Assembly: GCA_023229425.1 (NCBI GenBank)
Contig: JALNZG010000014.1
Location: 9,575 to 73,574 of the forward strand
Reading direction: 5' to 3'
Source of the DNA: Ignavibacteriaceae bacterium
GTDB lineage: Bacteria; Bacteroidota; Ignavibacteria; Ignavibacteriales; Ignavibacteriaceae
Length of the DNA stretch: 64,000 nucleotides
Each line of letters begins with the position of its first letter. Within the stretch, counting starts at the first letter, position 1. A program made the position numbers and the translations under genes. A model generated the notes under the pieces. That model saw only the letters and a list, made by a program, of their open reading frames with translations. It made no database searches and had not been told where the DNA came from. This document shows, piece after piece, positions 35,045 to 42,766 of this stretch.

Positions 35045-36565
35045 TTGAGGCAACTTTTGCTGCTTAATAAAATCAGCCAATCATTTCAAAAATATTCCGA
35101 TCAAAACGCTTTTTGCATCGATAATACTTATTACACGTATAAACAATTAGCTTTAGCTGTTTCAAAAATTAGAAGACAAATAGAAAAGGATTGTTCAGGG
35201 AACCAAAAACTTTACGGATTAATCGCTTTTGAATCCCATGATTTTTATACGTATGCTTCCATCTACGGATCGTTGTTTGCCGGAGTTGGATATGTTCCAA
35301 TAAATCCCAAAAATCCTTTAGATAGAAATAACTCGGTTATTCAACAAGCTGAATTAACTACGATCTTAACGAGTAAGTTAGACGATCGTGTGAAAGAATT
35401 AGCCGAAGCAAATCATCTCCACGTTATTGTTACTTCAGAATTACCAGAAGTTAAAATTGACTATTCCCTTCCGAATGTTAGCGGAGAAGAAATCGCATAT
35501 ATTCTTTTCACATCGGGAAGTACCGGAGTTCCGAAAGGAGTTCCAATCCAAAGAAAAAATGTTGATGCTTTTATCGACGCTTTTTTTGCGCTTGGTTACA
35601 AAATTGACGAGAACGATAAGTTTCTGCAAATGTTTGATCTAACTTTTGATTTTTCTGTAATCTGCTATTTTGCTCCACTCGTTACCGGCTCATGTATTTA
35701 TCCAATTCCATCCGAAGGGATAAAATATGCCAACGTTTATATTACGTTGGAAGAGCATCAAATCACTTTTGCTTGTATGGTCCCTTCGATGATCACATAC
35801 CTTCGTCCTTATTTTCCGGAAATTAATTTACCGGAATTAAAGTACACGTTATTCTGCGGCGAGGCTTTGTATGATGATATTGCCCATGAGTGGTTAAAAT
35901 GTATCCCTAATGGGAAAATTATAAATGCATACGGACCAACTGAAGCCACAGTGTTTTGTTTAATTTATGATTTCGATCCTGAAAATGGTAAATCAAAAAC
36001 GTTCAACGGTGCTATTGCTATCGGTAAAGAGATGGAAAACATGAAAGCCATCGTTATTAATGAGAATAAAAAACTTCTCCCTATTAATGAAAAAGGTGAA
36101 CTTTGTTTAAGTGGTCCACAGGTAACCCCCGGTTATTGGAAAAATGAAGAAAAAAATAATGAATCATTTTTTACACTTAGCACTAATGGTGAAGAAGAAA
36201 TCTTTTATCGTACCGGCGATCTCGGATTGATTGACGAGGAGGGTGATTTTCTTTACTGCGGTAGAATTGATTTTCAGGTTAAGATTCAGGGTTTTAGAGT
36301 TGAACTTGGAGAAATTGAACATCATGTACGAAATTTCACAAATTTAGTAAACGTGGCTGCTCTTCCTGTCCAGAATAATTCAGGAACAACCCAACTTCAT
36401 TTATTTTTGGAAAATTATTTAGGAGATTTAAAAGAACTTGAGAATTATTTAGCTTCAAAAATTCCCACTTACATGGTACCTACTTCTATGAGTTCACTAC
36501 CGCTTTTCCCACTAAATATGAATGGAAAAGTTGACCGTAAAAAATTAAATGAACTATTAACTTAA
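35045..36565 (+). CDS. Amino acid adenylation enzyme, DltA-like
   Basis: The 506-residue protein is a stand-alone adenylation domain with the usual cores: YILFTSGSTGVPKGVP (A3), NAYGPTEATV (A5), YRTGDLGLI (A7), GRIDFQVKIQGFRVELGEIE (A8) and NGKVDRKKL (A10, with the catalytic Lys). It would activate an amino acid, possibly D-Ala, and load it on the carrier protein encoded at 40881. The start appears to be TTG at 35045, with no clear ribosome site, so the exact N-terminus is uncertain. It faces away from the murein/glycan run across a 143-base gap that should hold both promoters. Substrate identity is inferred from the neighbouring MBOAT and carrier. Confidence 0.85.
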   Translation: MRQLLLLNKISQSFQKYSDQNAFCIDNTYYTYKQLALAVSKIRRQIEKDCSGNQKLYGLIAFESHDFYTYASIYGSLFAGVGYVPINPKNPLDRNNSVIQQAELTTILTSKLDDRVKELAEANHLHVIVTSELPEVKIDYSLPNVSGEEIAYILFTSGSTGVPKGVPIQRKNVDAFIDAFFALGYKIDENDKFLQMFDLTFDFSVICYFAPLVTGSCIYPIPSEGIKYANVYITLEEHQITFACMVPSMITYLRPYFPEINLPELKYTLFCGEALYDDIAHEWLKCIPNGKIINAYGPTEATVFCLIYDFDPENGKSKTFNGAIAIGKEMENMKAIVINENKKLLPINEKGELCLSGPQVTPGYWKNEEKNNESFFTLSTNGEEEIFYRTGDLGLIDEEGDFLYCGRIDFQVKIQGFRVELGEIEHHVRNFTNLVNVAALPVQNNSGTTQLHLFLENYLGDLKELENYLASKIPTYMVPTSMSSLPLFPLNMNGKVDRKKLNELLT

Positions 36566-36639
36566 GAAAATTGTTATCTTATGAAGCATATTAGTTATCA
36601 GAATTATTTCTCACATTATTAGGACATAGTAAAATTCTT

Positions 36640-37323
36640 ATGCTGCCGAACTTAACAATCAGAAAAGCTACTATTTCGGATATTGATTTTATTATCGAGA
36701 CGATTATCGAATCGGATAAAAGTGGAACGAATGTCATTAGTGCATGTAATATCTTCAATTTAAATATTAATAACTATCGCGGTTCTCTATCGAGTATTCT
36801 AACTGAAAATTTTGAGAACAACGAATATCATCTCTCTGGTTTTCTTATAGCCGAGTCTGAAGGTGAATACATTGGAGCGCTCAACTCATGGATTGAAGAA
36901 AAAGATGGAATCTCAAATGCTATCATTAAGTCAACTCTTCTTATGAGTGTATTGGAAAAAGAAAAGCTTGTTAAACAACTGGATGAACTTTCGCTTATCA
37001 ATTCCTTATCGATTGAAAGAAAGAGTGGCTCGATTCAATTAGAATATGGTTACGTACGTGAACAATTTAGGAGAAAGGGAGTTTTTACTATTTTGATTAT
37101 CGAAAATATCAAAAAATATCTTCCCGAATTAAAAAGTTTACCGAATATACAATCAATTTTGTTCAAAGCTAACTTCAAATCGTTGAATGCTTTCATAAAC
37201 CTTGGTTTTAAGCCTATTATCACTAGAAGATCAGACAACTTAAATATTTTCAAATATTACCCTTTTAATGAAAAAATATTAGTGGAACTTGACACTTTGC
37301 AAGCTTCACGATTAATCAAATAA
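36640..37323 (+). CDS. GNAT acetyltransferase, first of three tandem paralogs
   Basis: The 227-residue protein begins TIRKATISDIDFIIETIIES and carries a GNAT acyl-CoA loop in REQFRRKGVFTILI. A middle strand SEGEYIGALNSWIE precedes a long helical insert. It is the most diverged of three neighbours that share this whole layout. It follows the adenylation gene by 74 bases. The substrate is unknown, but position suggests it supports the Dlt-like system. Confidence 0.8.
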   Translation: MLPNLTIRKATISDIDFIIETIIESDKSGTNVISACNIFNLNINNYRGSLSSILTENFENNEYHLSGFLIAESEGEYIGALNSWIEEKDGISNAIIKSTLLMSVLEKEKLVKQLDELSLINSLSIERKSGSIQLEYGYVREQFRRKGVFTILIIENIKKYLPELKSLPNIQSILFKANFKSLNAFINLGFKPIITRRSDNLNIFKYYPFNEKILVELDTLQASRLIK

Positions 37324-37375
37324 CTTTAGCATTTTAACTTTTATTTTTAACATTTGGACTTAGAAAAAACATCAG

Positions 37376-38035
37376 ATGAATAATTTAATTACAATTCAAA
37401 AAGCAACTGAAGAGGACATTGATATTATTATTGAATCTATTATCGAATCTTCGAGAAATAATACTGACCGAATTAGTTATTGTAAAATATTTAATATATC
37501 ACTGATGGAGTTTCAGAATATCTTAAGACTTATTTTACTTGAGGATATACCAGGTCATGAATTTTGTTTATCTCATTTTTTAGTCGCGAAAATTAATGGG
37601 CTAAATGTTGGGTCATGCTGCTCATGGATAGAAGCCATTGATGATTTACCAAGCTCTTTAATTAAATTCAATCTCCTCTATCACCATTTAAAAGAAGAGA
37701 ACATCGAATATTCAAAAACAATTTCTCCTTTGATAAAAGGAATACAGATAACCAGAGAAAAACTATGCCTGCAAATTGAATCGGTTTTTGTAAATGAAGA
37801 CTTCAGGGGGTTAGGGATTAGTACAAAAATAATTAACGAACATTTTAGATTAAATAAGATTAACCATCCGACTACAAATAAATCTCAGTTAATTGTCGCA
37901 AAGGGAAATGAGAGCGCATTAAATGTTTATAAAAAATTAGGTTATGTCACTATCCGTGAGTTTAATTTTGATGATATTGAAGCATTATCAATACTGCCTG
38001 CCAATTGTTTTGTTCTGATGGAAAAAGATTTATGA
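37376..38035 (+). CDS. GNAT acetyltransferase, second of three tandem paralogs
   Basis: The 219-residue protein repeats the layout of its neighbours: QKATEEDIDIIIESIIESS, RISYCKIFNIS, AKINGLNVGSCCSWIE, and the acyl-CoA loop VNEDFRGLGISTKII, then KGNESALNVYKKLGY. It begins 52 bases after the first copy. Alignment by eye puts it closer to the third copy (shared ISYC, CYS/CLS and NESA motifs). Function as for the group. Confidence 0.8.
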   Translation: MNNLITIQKATEEDIDIIIESIIESSRNNTDRISYCKIFNISLMEFQNILRLILLEDIPGHEFCLSHFLVAKINGLNVGSCCSWIEAIDDLPSSLIKFNLLYHHLKEENIEYSKTISPLIKGIQITREKLCLQIESVFVNEDFRGLGISTKIINEHFRLNKINHPTTNKSQLIVAKGNESALNVYKKLGYVTIREFNFDDIEALSILPANCFVLMEKDL

Positions 38036-38177
38036 GTCTACTCTAAAACAAACCAAATCTTGTTTTCTGTGTTTGATTATGCACAACTTCAATACATATT
38101 TTATTGAAATGTATTTTTTGAGACAAGACTCATCAATCTTATTTAAGAGTTAAATTTTCTAAGCAAAGGATCTTTTT

Positions 38178-38840
38178 ATGGAACCTCCTTTAGTTATTCG
38201 AAATGCCGCATCGCAAGATATCGATTTCATTATAGAAACAATTATTGAGGCAGAAAAAAGTCTTACGAATAAAATTAGTTATTGCAACATTTTTTCATTA
38301 ACCGAGGATGAACTAATTTCTATCTTTAGAGATATTTTATCTGAAAATGTTACTGGACAAGAATTATGTTACTCGGATTATCTAATAGCGGAAATTAACG
38401 GAGAATATGCCGGAGCTTGTGGCGCTTGGGTTGAAGGGGCAAACGGTTCATCGAGTGCCGTATTAAAAGCAGATATTTTATTTGGATTTATTCCACATGA
38501 GAAGATTCGCGATGCCAAACGCTTTTTTACAACGCTTCAAGAACTTAATATCAAACGTGAAAAGGATACTCTGCAAATAGCTAACGCTTATGTAAATGAA
38601 AAATTTAGAGGAAAAGGATTGGTCGGGAAACTCATTAATGAACATATAAAGATCCAAAAAGAACTTTTCCCGCAGCTTAAAAAAGCCCAATTAAGACCAA
38701 CAATAACTAATGAATCCGCTTTTAAAGCGTATAATAAATTAGGATTTGAGTTGATTTACGAAAAATCAACTGAAGACGAAAAAGTTTTAGACTATCTTCC
38801 TGCCAGAGGAAAATACTTAATGGAAAAAATTCTCTCTTAA
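38178..38840 (+). CDS. GNAT acetyltransferase, third of three tandem paralogs
   Basis: The 220-residue protein has RNAASQDIDFIIETIIEAE, ISYCNIFSLTEDEL, AEINGEYAGACGAWVEG, the acyl-CoA loop VNEKFRGKGLVGKLI and NESAFKAYNKLGF. It follows the second copy after 142 bases that hold no gene. The three copies together suggest local duplication with divergence. No matching substrate motif is known to me. Confidence 0.8.
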   Translation: MEPPLVIRNAASQDIDFIIETIIEAEKSLTNKISYCNIFSLTEDELISIFRDILSENVTGQELCYSDYLIAEINGEYAGACGAWVEGANGSSSAVLKADILFGFIPHEKIRDAKRFFTTLQELNIKREKDTLQIANAYVNEKFRGKGLVGKLINEHIKIQKELFPQLKKAQLRPTITNESAFKAYNKLGFELIYEKSTEDEKVLDYLPARGKYLMEKILS

Positions 38841-39212
38841 GTTCTTATCAATCCCTAAAATTGATAAACCGAAACTGAACAATTTAAAATCAGCGAATGT
38901 ATATTATCTTTGGATAAATTCTTGTTTTTTTGGTATTCTTTTTCTAACGCCGTAGGTGTTAAATCCATGGCATGCTTTGTAAAATAGAATCCCCCCTTTA
39001 ATTTACATTCCCATGGGGAATGAATGTTTTTCATTTCTGTAATATCTCTTGATTGAGATCAAATCCCGAAAGCTTTAGGGATGGTCAGTGGCTCCACCAT
39101 TCTAAAATTTAATGGAAAGCATTCATCCATTCATCTTCATTCAGTCATTCAACCAATCTATTAATATCAATAATATTTTACACAATATTACTTGAACTAC
39201 AATGTTAAGACA
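38841..39212. other. Intergenic region between convergent halves of the acylation locus
   Basis: No gene is supported. The stretch contains CATTCCC-AT(G)-GGGAATG followed by TTTTTC (about 39009-39032, plus), a possible terminator for the GNAT genes, and ATCCC-GAAAGCTTTA-GGGAT (about 39063-39082). Confidence 0.5.
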
Positions 39213-40712
39213 CTAAAACTGAAAATATATAAACGGCATCATTGCCGCTGATTTAAATTGAACAACTATCCAAATTACTATGGCAAATAAAACCGCTTGC
39301 AAAACCAACGGCATTTTAATAACTAAATTTTTTACTTTTTCTTCAACCGACTTTGGCAGAAAATGCACCAAGTATCCGAATACAATTAAAACAAAAATAG
39401 TTGTATAGGCTTGTACGAATTGTGGAAAAACTTCAGGATGAAAAAAAGTAAATATTTGATGCATCATATCAAGAGTGTATTGCAACGACGGAGACCCAAA
39501 CAAGATAGCAGTAAATGCTAAAAGATGAAATGTAAAAACCACCTGTAAAAATTTGTGGAATTTAGTTCCTGTAATTTTTATGCTGTCTGTAAATTTTTTC
39601 CTGATCGGCTGAGTAAACATTCCAAAGATTAAATAAAAACTATGTAATATGCCGAAAAAAATGAACGTCCAATTTGGTCCATGCCATAAACCGACAGCAA
39701 AAAAAGTAAAGAAAATAGCAAGTGCGGTCCCCCATTTCCTCATTGAGCGAAAAGATATTTGAAGCGGTTTAAATAAATAATCCAACAACCATGTAGATAA
39801 TGATAAATGCCATCGCCGCCAATAATCGCCAACACTTGTTGCCTTAAATGGCCTATTAAAATTATCCATCAATTTAAAACCTAAAAGCAATCCAACTCCT
39901 AATGCCATATCTGTATAGCCGGAAAAATCGCAATAGCCTTGGAGAGCTCTTCCGTAAATAGCTAAGAGATTTTCAACACCGGTAAAACGCAACGGGAAGC
40001 CGAAAACTCTTTCATTAAAATTGAGAGAAATATAATCGGCAATTGCATATTTTTTAATCAAACCGCACGAAATCAAAAAAAGCGCACGTCCTACATCTTC
40101 TTTCGTAATTGGATTGTCTTCTTCTATTTGAGGTAAAAAAGCTGAAGCCCTATCTATTGGACCCATTAAAACATTCGGGAAAAAGAAAATGAAAAGTGAA
40201 AAATCTCTGAAACTTTTCACCGGTTCAAACATCTCCATATAAATTTCGATAACGTAGCTTAACGCTTTAAAGGTAAAAAATGAAATGCCGATGGGGAGGA
40301 ATATGTGCAAAGGTTCAATCGTTCCGAGTTCGAGATCGTTGATAATCTGCAAAAAGAAATTAGTGTATTTGAAATAACCTAGCAATCCGAGATTAACAAT
40401 TAATGCTGTAATGAAAAATATCTTTTTCAGTTTTGCTGTTTTGCTCTCGTAAATTAATTTCCCGAAATAAAAATTAAATGCTGAAGAAAAAAGGAGTAAG
40501 AGTAGATAAATCCCTGCGGCTTTGTAGTAAAAGAAAAGAGAAAAGAAAAGAAGTGAATAAATGCGTAAAGTTTTTTGGTTGCTGAAAAGCCTTTGTACTA
40601 GTAAAACAAAAAGAAAAAAGAAAAGAAATAAACTGGAACCAAATAAAAGCGGATCATATTTATCGTAAGTAAATAGCGAAAATAATTTCCCAAAGTCTAT
40701 TGCTTGCGGCAT
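39213..40712 (-). CDS. MBOAT family O-acyltransferase (DltB/AlgI-like)
   Basis: The 499-residue protein has about eleven membrane segments and the MBOAT core: LPIGISFFTFKALSYVIEIY, FFPNVLMGPIDRAS, GYTDMALGVGLLLGF and the catalytic His in AVGLWHGPNWTFIFFG. It passes an acyl group through the inner membrane to an acceptor outside. The C-terminus ends AAMMPFIYFQF, an aromatic tail with Tyr that resembles the DltX C-terminal motif; no separate DltX-like gene is seen in the locus. The start has AGGAGAAATTA before it. It lies in one run with the carrier protein and SGNH genes. Confidence 0.9.
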   Translation of the reverse strand: MPQAIDFGKLFSLFTYDKYDPLLFGSSLFLFFFLFVLLVQRLFSNQKTLRIYSLLFFSLFFYYKAAGIYLLLLLFSSAFNFYFGKLIYESKTAKLKKIFFITALIVNLGLLGYFKYTNFFLQIINDLELGTIEPLHIFLPIGISFFTFKALSYVIEIYMEMFEPVKSFRDFSLFIFFFPNVLMGPIDRASAFLPQIEEDNPITKEDVGRALFLISCGLIKKYAIADYISLNFNERVFGFPLRFTGVENLLAIYGRALQGYCDFSGYTDMALGVGLLLGFKLMDNFNRPFKATSVGDYWRRWHLSLSTWLLDYLFKPLQISFRSMRKWGTALAIFFTFFAVGLWHGPNWTFIFFGILHSFYLIFGMFTQPIRKKFTDSIKITGTKFHKFLQVVFTFHLLAFTAILFGSPSLQYTLDMMHQIFTFFHPEVFPQFVQAYTTIFVLIVFGYLVHFLPKSVEEKVKNLVIKMPLVLQAVLFAIVIWIVVQFKSAAMMPFIYFQF

Positions 40713-40880
40713 TAATTTCTCCTAAATTTTTCTGATCGATAAAAGATATGGGGGCTAGCCAAAAGCATTTTTGGTATTGTAAAACCAACTTTAGTTCGTT
40801 AAATATAAGGAAAAAGCGAAATAAATTTCGCATTACACTTAACCAATTTTGCTTTTGAGACAGCCTCCTTTTTCAAAAAG

Positions 40881-41114
40881 TTAAGCGGGAATTTTTGAGT
40901 CGATAAGTTTCTGTAAATCGCCAATATTTTTCGCTTTTAATATTTCTAATCCTTTAAACTTGATGCCGTATTCTTTTTCAATGGCAAGAATGATATTGAT
41001 ATGATTCAGTGAATCCCACCCCGGAACTTGGCTGGCAATAGTTTCAGCTTTTAGATCAAATTCTTTTAGATTCAGCTCTTTTTGAATAACTTGCTTTAAT
41101 TTATCTGAGATCAT
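40881..41114 (-). CDS. Acyl/aminoacyl carrier protein (DltC-like)
   Basis: The 77-residue protein is a carrier domain with the phosphopantetheine Ser in VPGWDSLNHINIILAIEKEY. Helices and length are as in DltC or ACP. It sits between the MBOAT and SGNH genes, so it most likely carries the residue activated by the adenylation enzyme at 35045. The 168 bases between it and the MBOAT gene contain no DltX-like frame. Confidence 0.9.
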   Translation of the reverse strand: MISDKLKQVIQKELNLKEFDLKAETIASQVPGWDSLNHINIILAIEKEYGIKFKGLEILKAKNIGDLQKLIDSKIPA

Positions 41115-41138
41115 TTTTTTGTTTCTCCATTAATGATA

Positions 41139-42539
41139 TTATTTTTTTCTATATTCATCTATTAAAAGGTCGGAAACCATTCCCGCCATTTTTTTTGCGC
41201 CTAATTCATTAAGATGCCCATAATCTTTTGAAGCTAGATTGGAGTTTACCCAATCCAACATAGAGTTCTCTCCTCCCATTGCATCAAACTTATCCCAGTA
41301 TGTAATCCCTGTAGCGTTTACAATATTTTTTTGGGATTGGTGCATCTTATAAACATTTGGGTCAGTAAACATTCGAGACCCTCGTTTTGTAACTCTGTCC
41401 CCCATCCCAACCAATAAAATACTCGTCTGTGGAAAATAAGTTTTCAAATCTTGAATTACTTTGATCATCTGATTTTCGTACCATGTGAAGTTTATATTTC
41501 CTGCTGTCATCATATTCGCACCGTAGGTAAGAATAAGCAACTTGTAATCTAAATATTTCTGAAAATCTTTCTTCACGAAATCCGGAATATCTTTGAAAGA
41601 AACTCCGGAATTTCCACGCCAAGGATAATTATCAACATAAACTCCATTCCCTGATTCAAGACTAACACCAAAAAATTGAGCCTGGTAAGCCATCGTAGTC
41701 GTCATTTTAAATGAAGTTGCGTTACCCGAAGCTGAAAGAACTAATTCTTTAACACCGCTTCCGGCTTGTAACGTAGCGGTTTGCTCCGCCCCGTTATTGA
41801 ACGAATATTTTATTGATGATGCTTTTGCATTTGTATAATAGACTTTTGCAGAGGTAAAATATTTTGAGTTTTTATAAGGACCTTTGGTTTCATATTGGAC
41901 CCATGCAACTCCCTGTGGAATTGAGACAAATCCATTTAGCCCAATTGGAATATCTCCTTCTTTACCGGTTAAAACCGATACGGTTTTCCAATTATCACTG
42001 AATGAATGCTTGGTGGTAACCCTGAAGGTAATATCCTGTGAAGTAATTGCCATCATTCCCACACCGTTGCCACTAAATTCACTTTGGAATCTTTCTCGAA
42101 TGTCAGCGGTGATCAGATCGCCTTCATTACCGGAATCGCCGTAATCGGCAATTCTTACTTTTTTAGATTTTGCCTGTTTTAATGCCTGGAAAAAATAATT
42201 CATTTGAGATACATTACCTGAAAGAGGAATATTTTTTATCTGAACTTCATTATTTGCTTCATTTAACTCTGATGGAAGTGTTTTAGTATAGGCAAGTAGT
42301 CCCTCTAATATGTCTTTATTCATCGATGCAGAAAAAAGATTTGCTGTTAGTGGTTTCTGTCCAAATTTAAATTGTGAAAAGTCCATCAAAGAATCTGGTT
42401 TAATATCCATAAACAAATCTATTTTTTTAAGCTGATAATTTAATATTTTAGTATCAGCAGGAATATATGATATCATGATTGTGAAAATAATAGTGAGGCA
42501 GAGTAGTAGTACACTATGATTTTTTTCATCTTTGAACAT
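41139..42539 (-). CDS. SGNH/GDSL hydrolase-like protein of the acylation system (DltD-like position)
   Basis: The 466-residue protein has one N-terminal membrane helix (LLLCLTIIFTIMISYI). SGNH blocks are present: VRIADYGDSGNEGDLI (block I Ser), LILTYGANMM (block III Gly/Asn) and KDYGHLNELGAKKM (block V Asp/His). A beta-sandwich insert lies at about residues 190-300 between blocks I and III, as in some acetylation enzymes. It probably acts outside the membrane with the MBOAT, as an acceptor-side acyltransferase or esterase. It is first in transcription of the MBOAT run; 24 bases separate it from the carrier gene. Confidence 0.85.
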   Translation of the reverse strand: MFKDEKNHSVLLLCLTIIFTIMISYIPADTKILNYQLKKIDLFMDIKPDSLMDFSQFKFGQKPLTANLFSASMNKDILEGLLAYTKTLPSELNEANNEVQIKNIPLSGNVSQMNYFFQALKQAKSKKVRIADYGDSGNEGDLITADIRERFQSEFSGNGVGMMAITSQDITFRVTTKHSFSDNWKTVSVLTGKEGDIPIGLNGFVSIPQGVAWVQYETKGPYKNSKYFTSAKVYYTNAKASSIKYSFNNGAEQTATLQAGSGVKELVLSASGNATSFKMTTTMAYQAQFFGVSLESGNGVYVDNYPWRGNSGVSFKDIPDFVKKDFQKYLDYKLLILTYGANMMTAGNINFTWYENQMIKVIQDLKTYFPQTSILLVGMGDRVTKRGSRMFTDPNVYKMHQSQKNIVNATGITYWDKFDAMGGENSMLDWVNSNLASKDYGHLNELGAKKMAGMVSDLLIDEYRKK

Positions 42540-42713
42540 TAGTATCGTTCCTTTTCATTAATTACATAAAGTCTTAAATATTTACACTTAAAGATAATAA
42601 AAAAGCCGTTTATGAAAAATTTTTCCCCAAGAGAAAGATATAAAAGACTATTAAAATATCCCAAATAATTTAATGAATGCTTCTCTCTGAATTATTCACC
42701 AATGCCTTCCGGT

Positions 42714-42742
42714 AAAAAAAAATCCCTCATTGCTGAGGGATT
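42714..42742 (-). terminator. Rho-independent terminator after the T9SS-sorted protein gene
   Basis: On the minus strand AATCCCTCA-GCAA-TGAGGGATT is a perfect 9-pair stem, followed by seven T residues. It stands 25 bases past the stop codon. Between them lies a short direct repeat, three copies of ATTCCTAA. Confidence 0.88.
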
Positions 42743-42766
42743 TCATTCCTAATTCCTAATTCCTAA

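Noticed and set aside
40713..40880. A separate DltX-like microprotein between the MBOAT and carrier genes
   Set aside because: No frame with a membrane helix and aromatic tail exists there on the coding strand.
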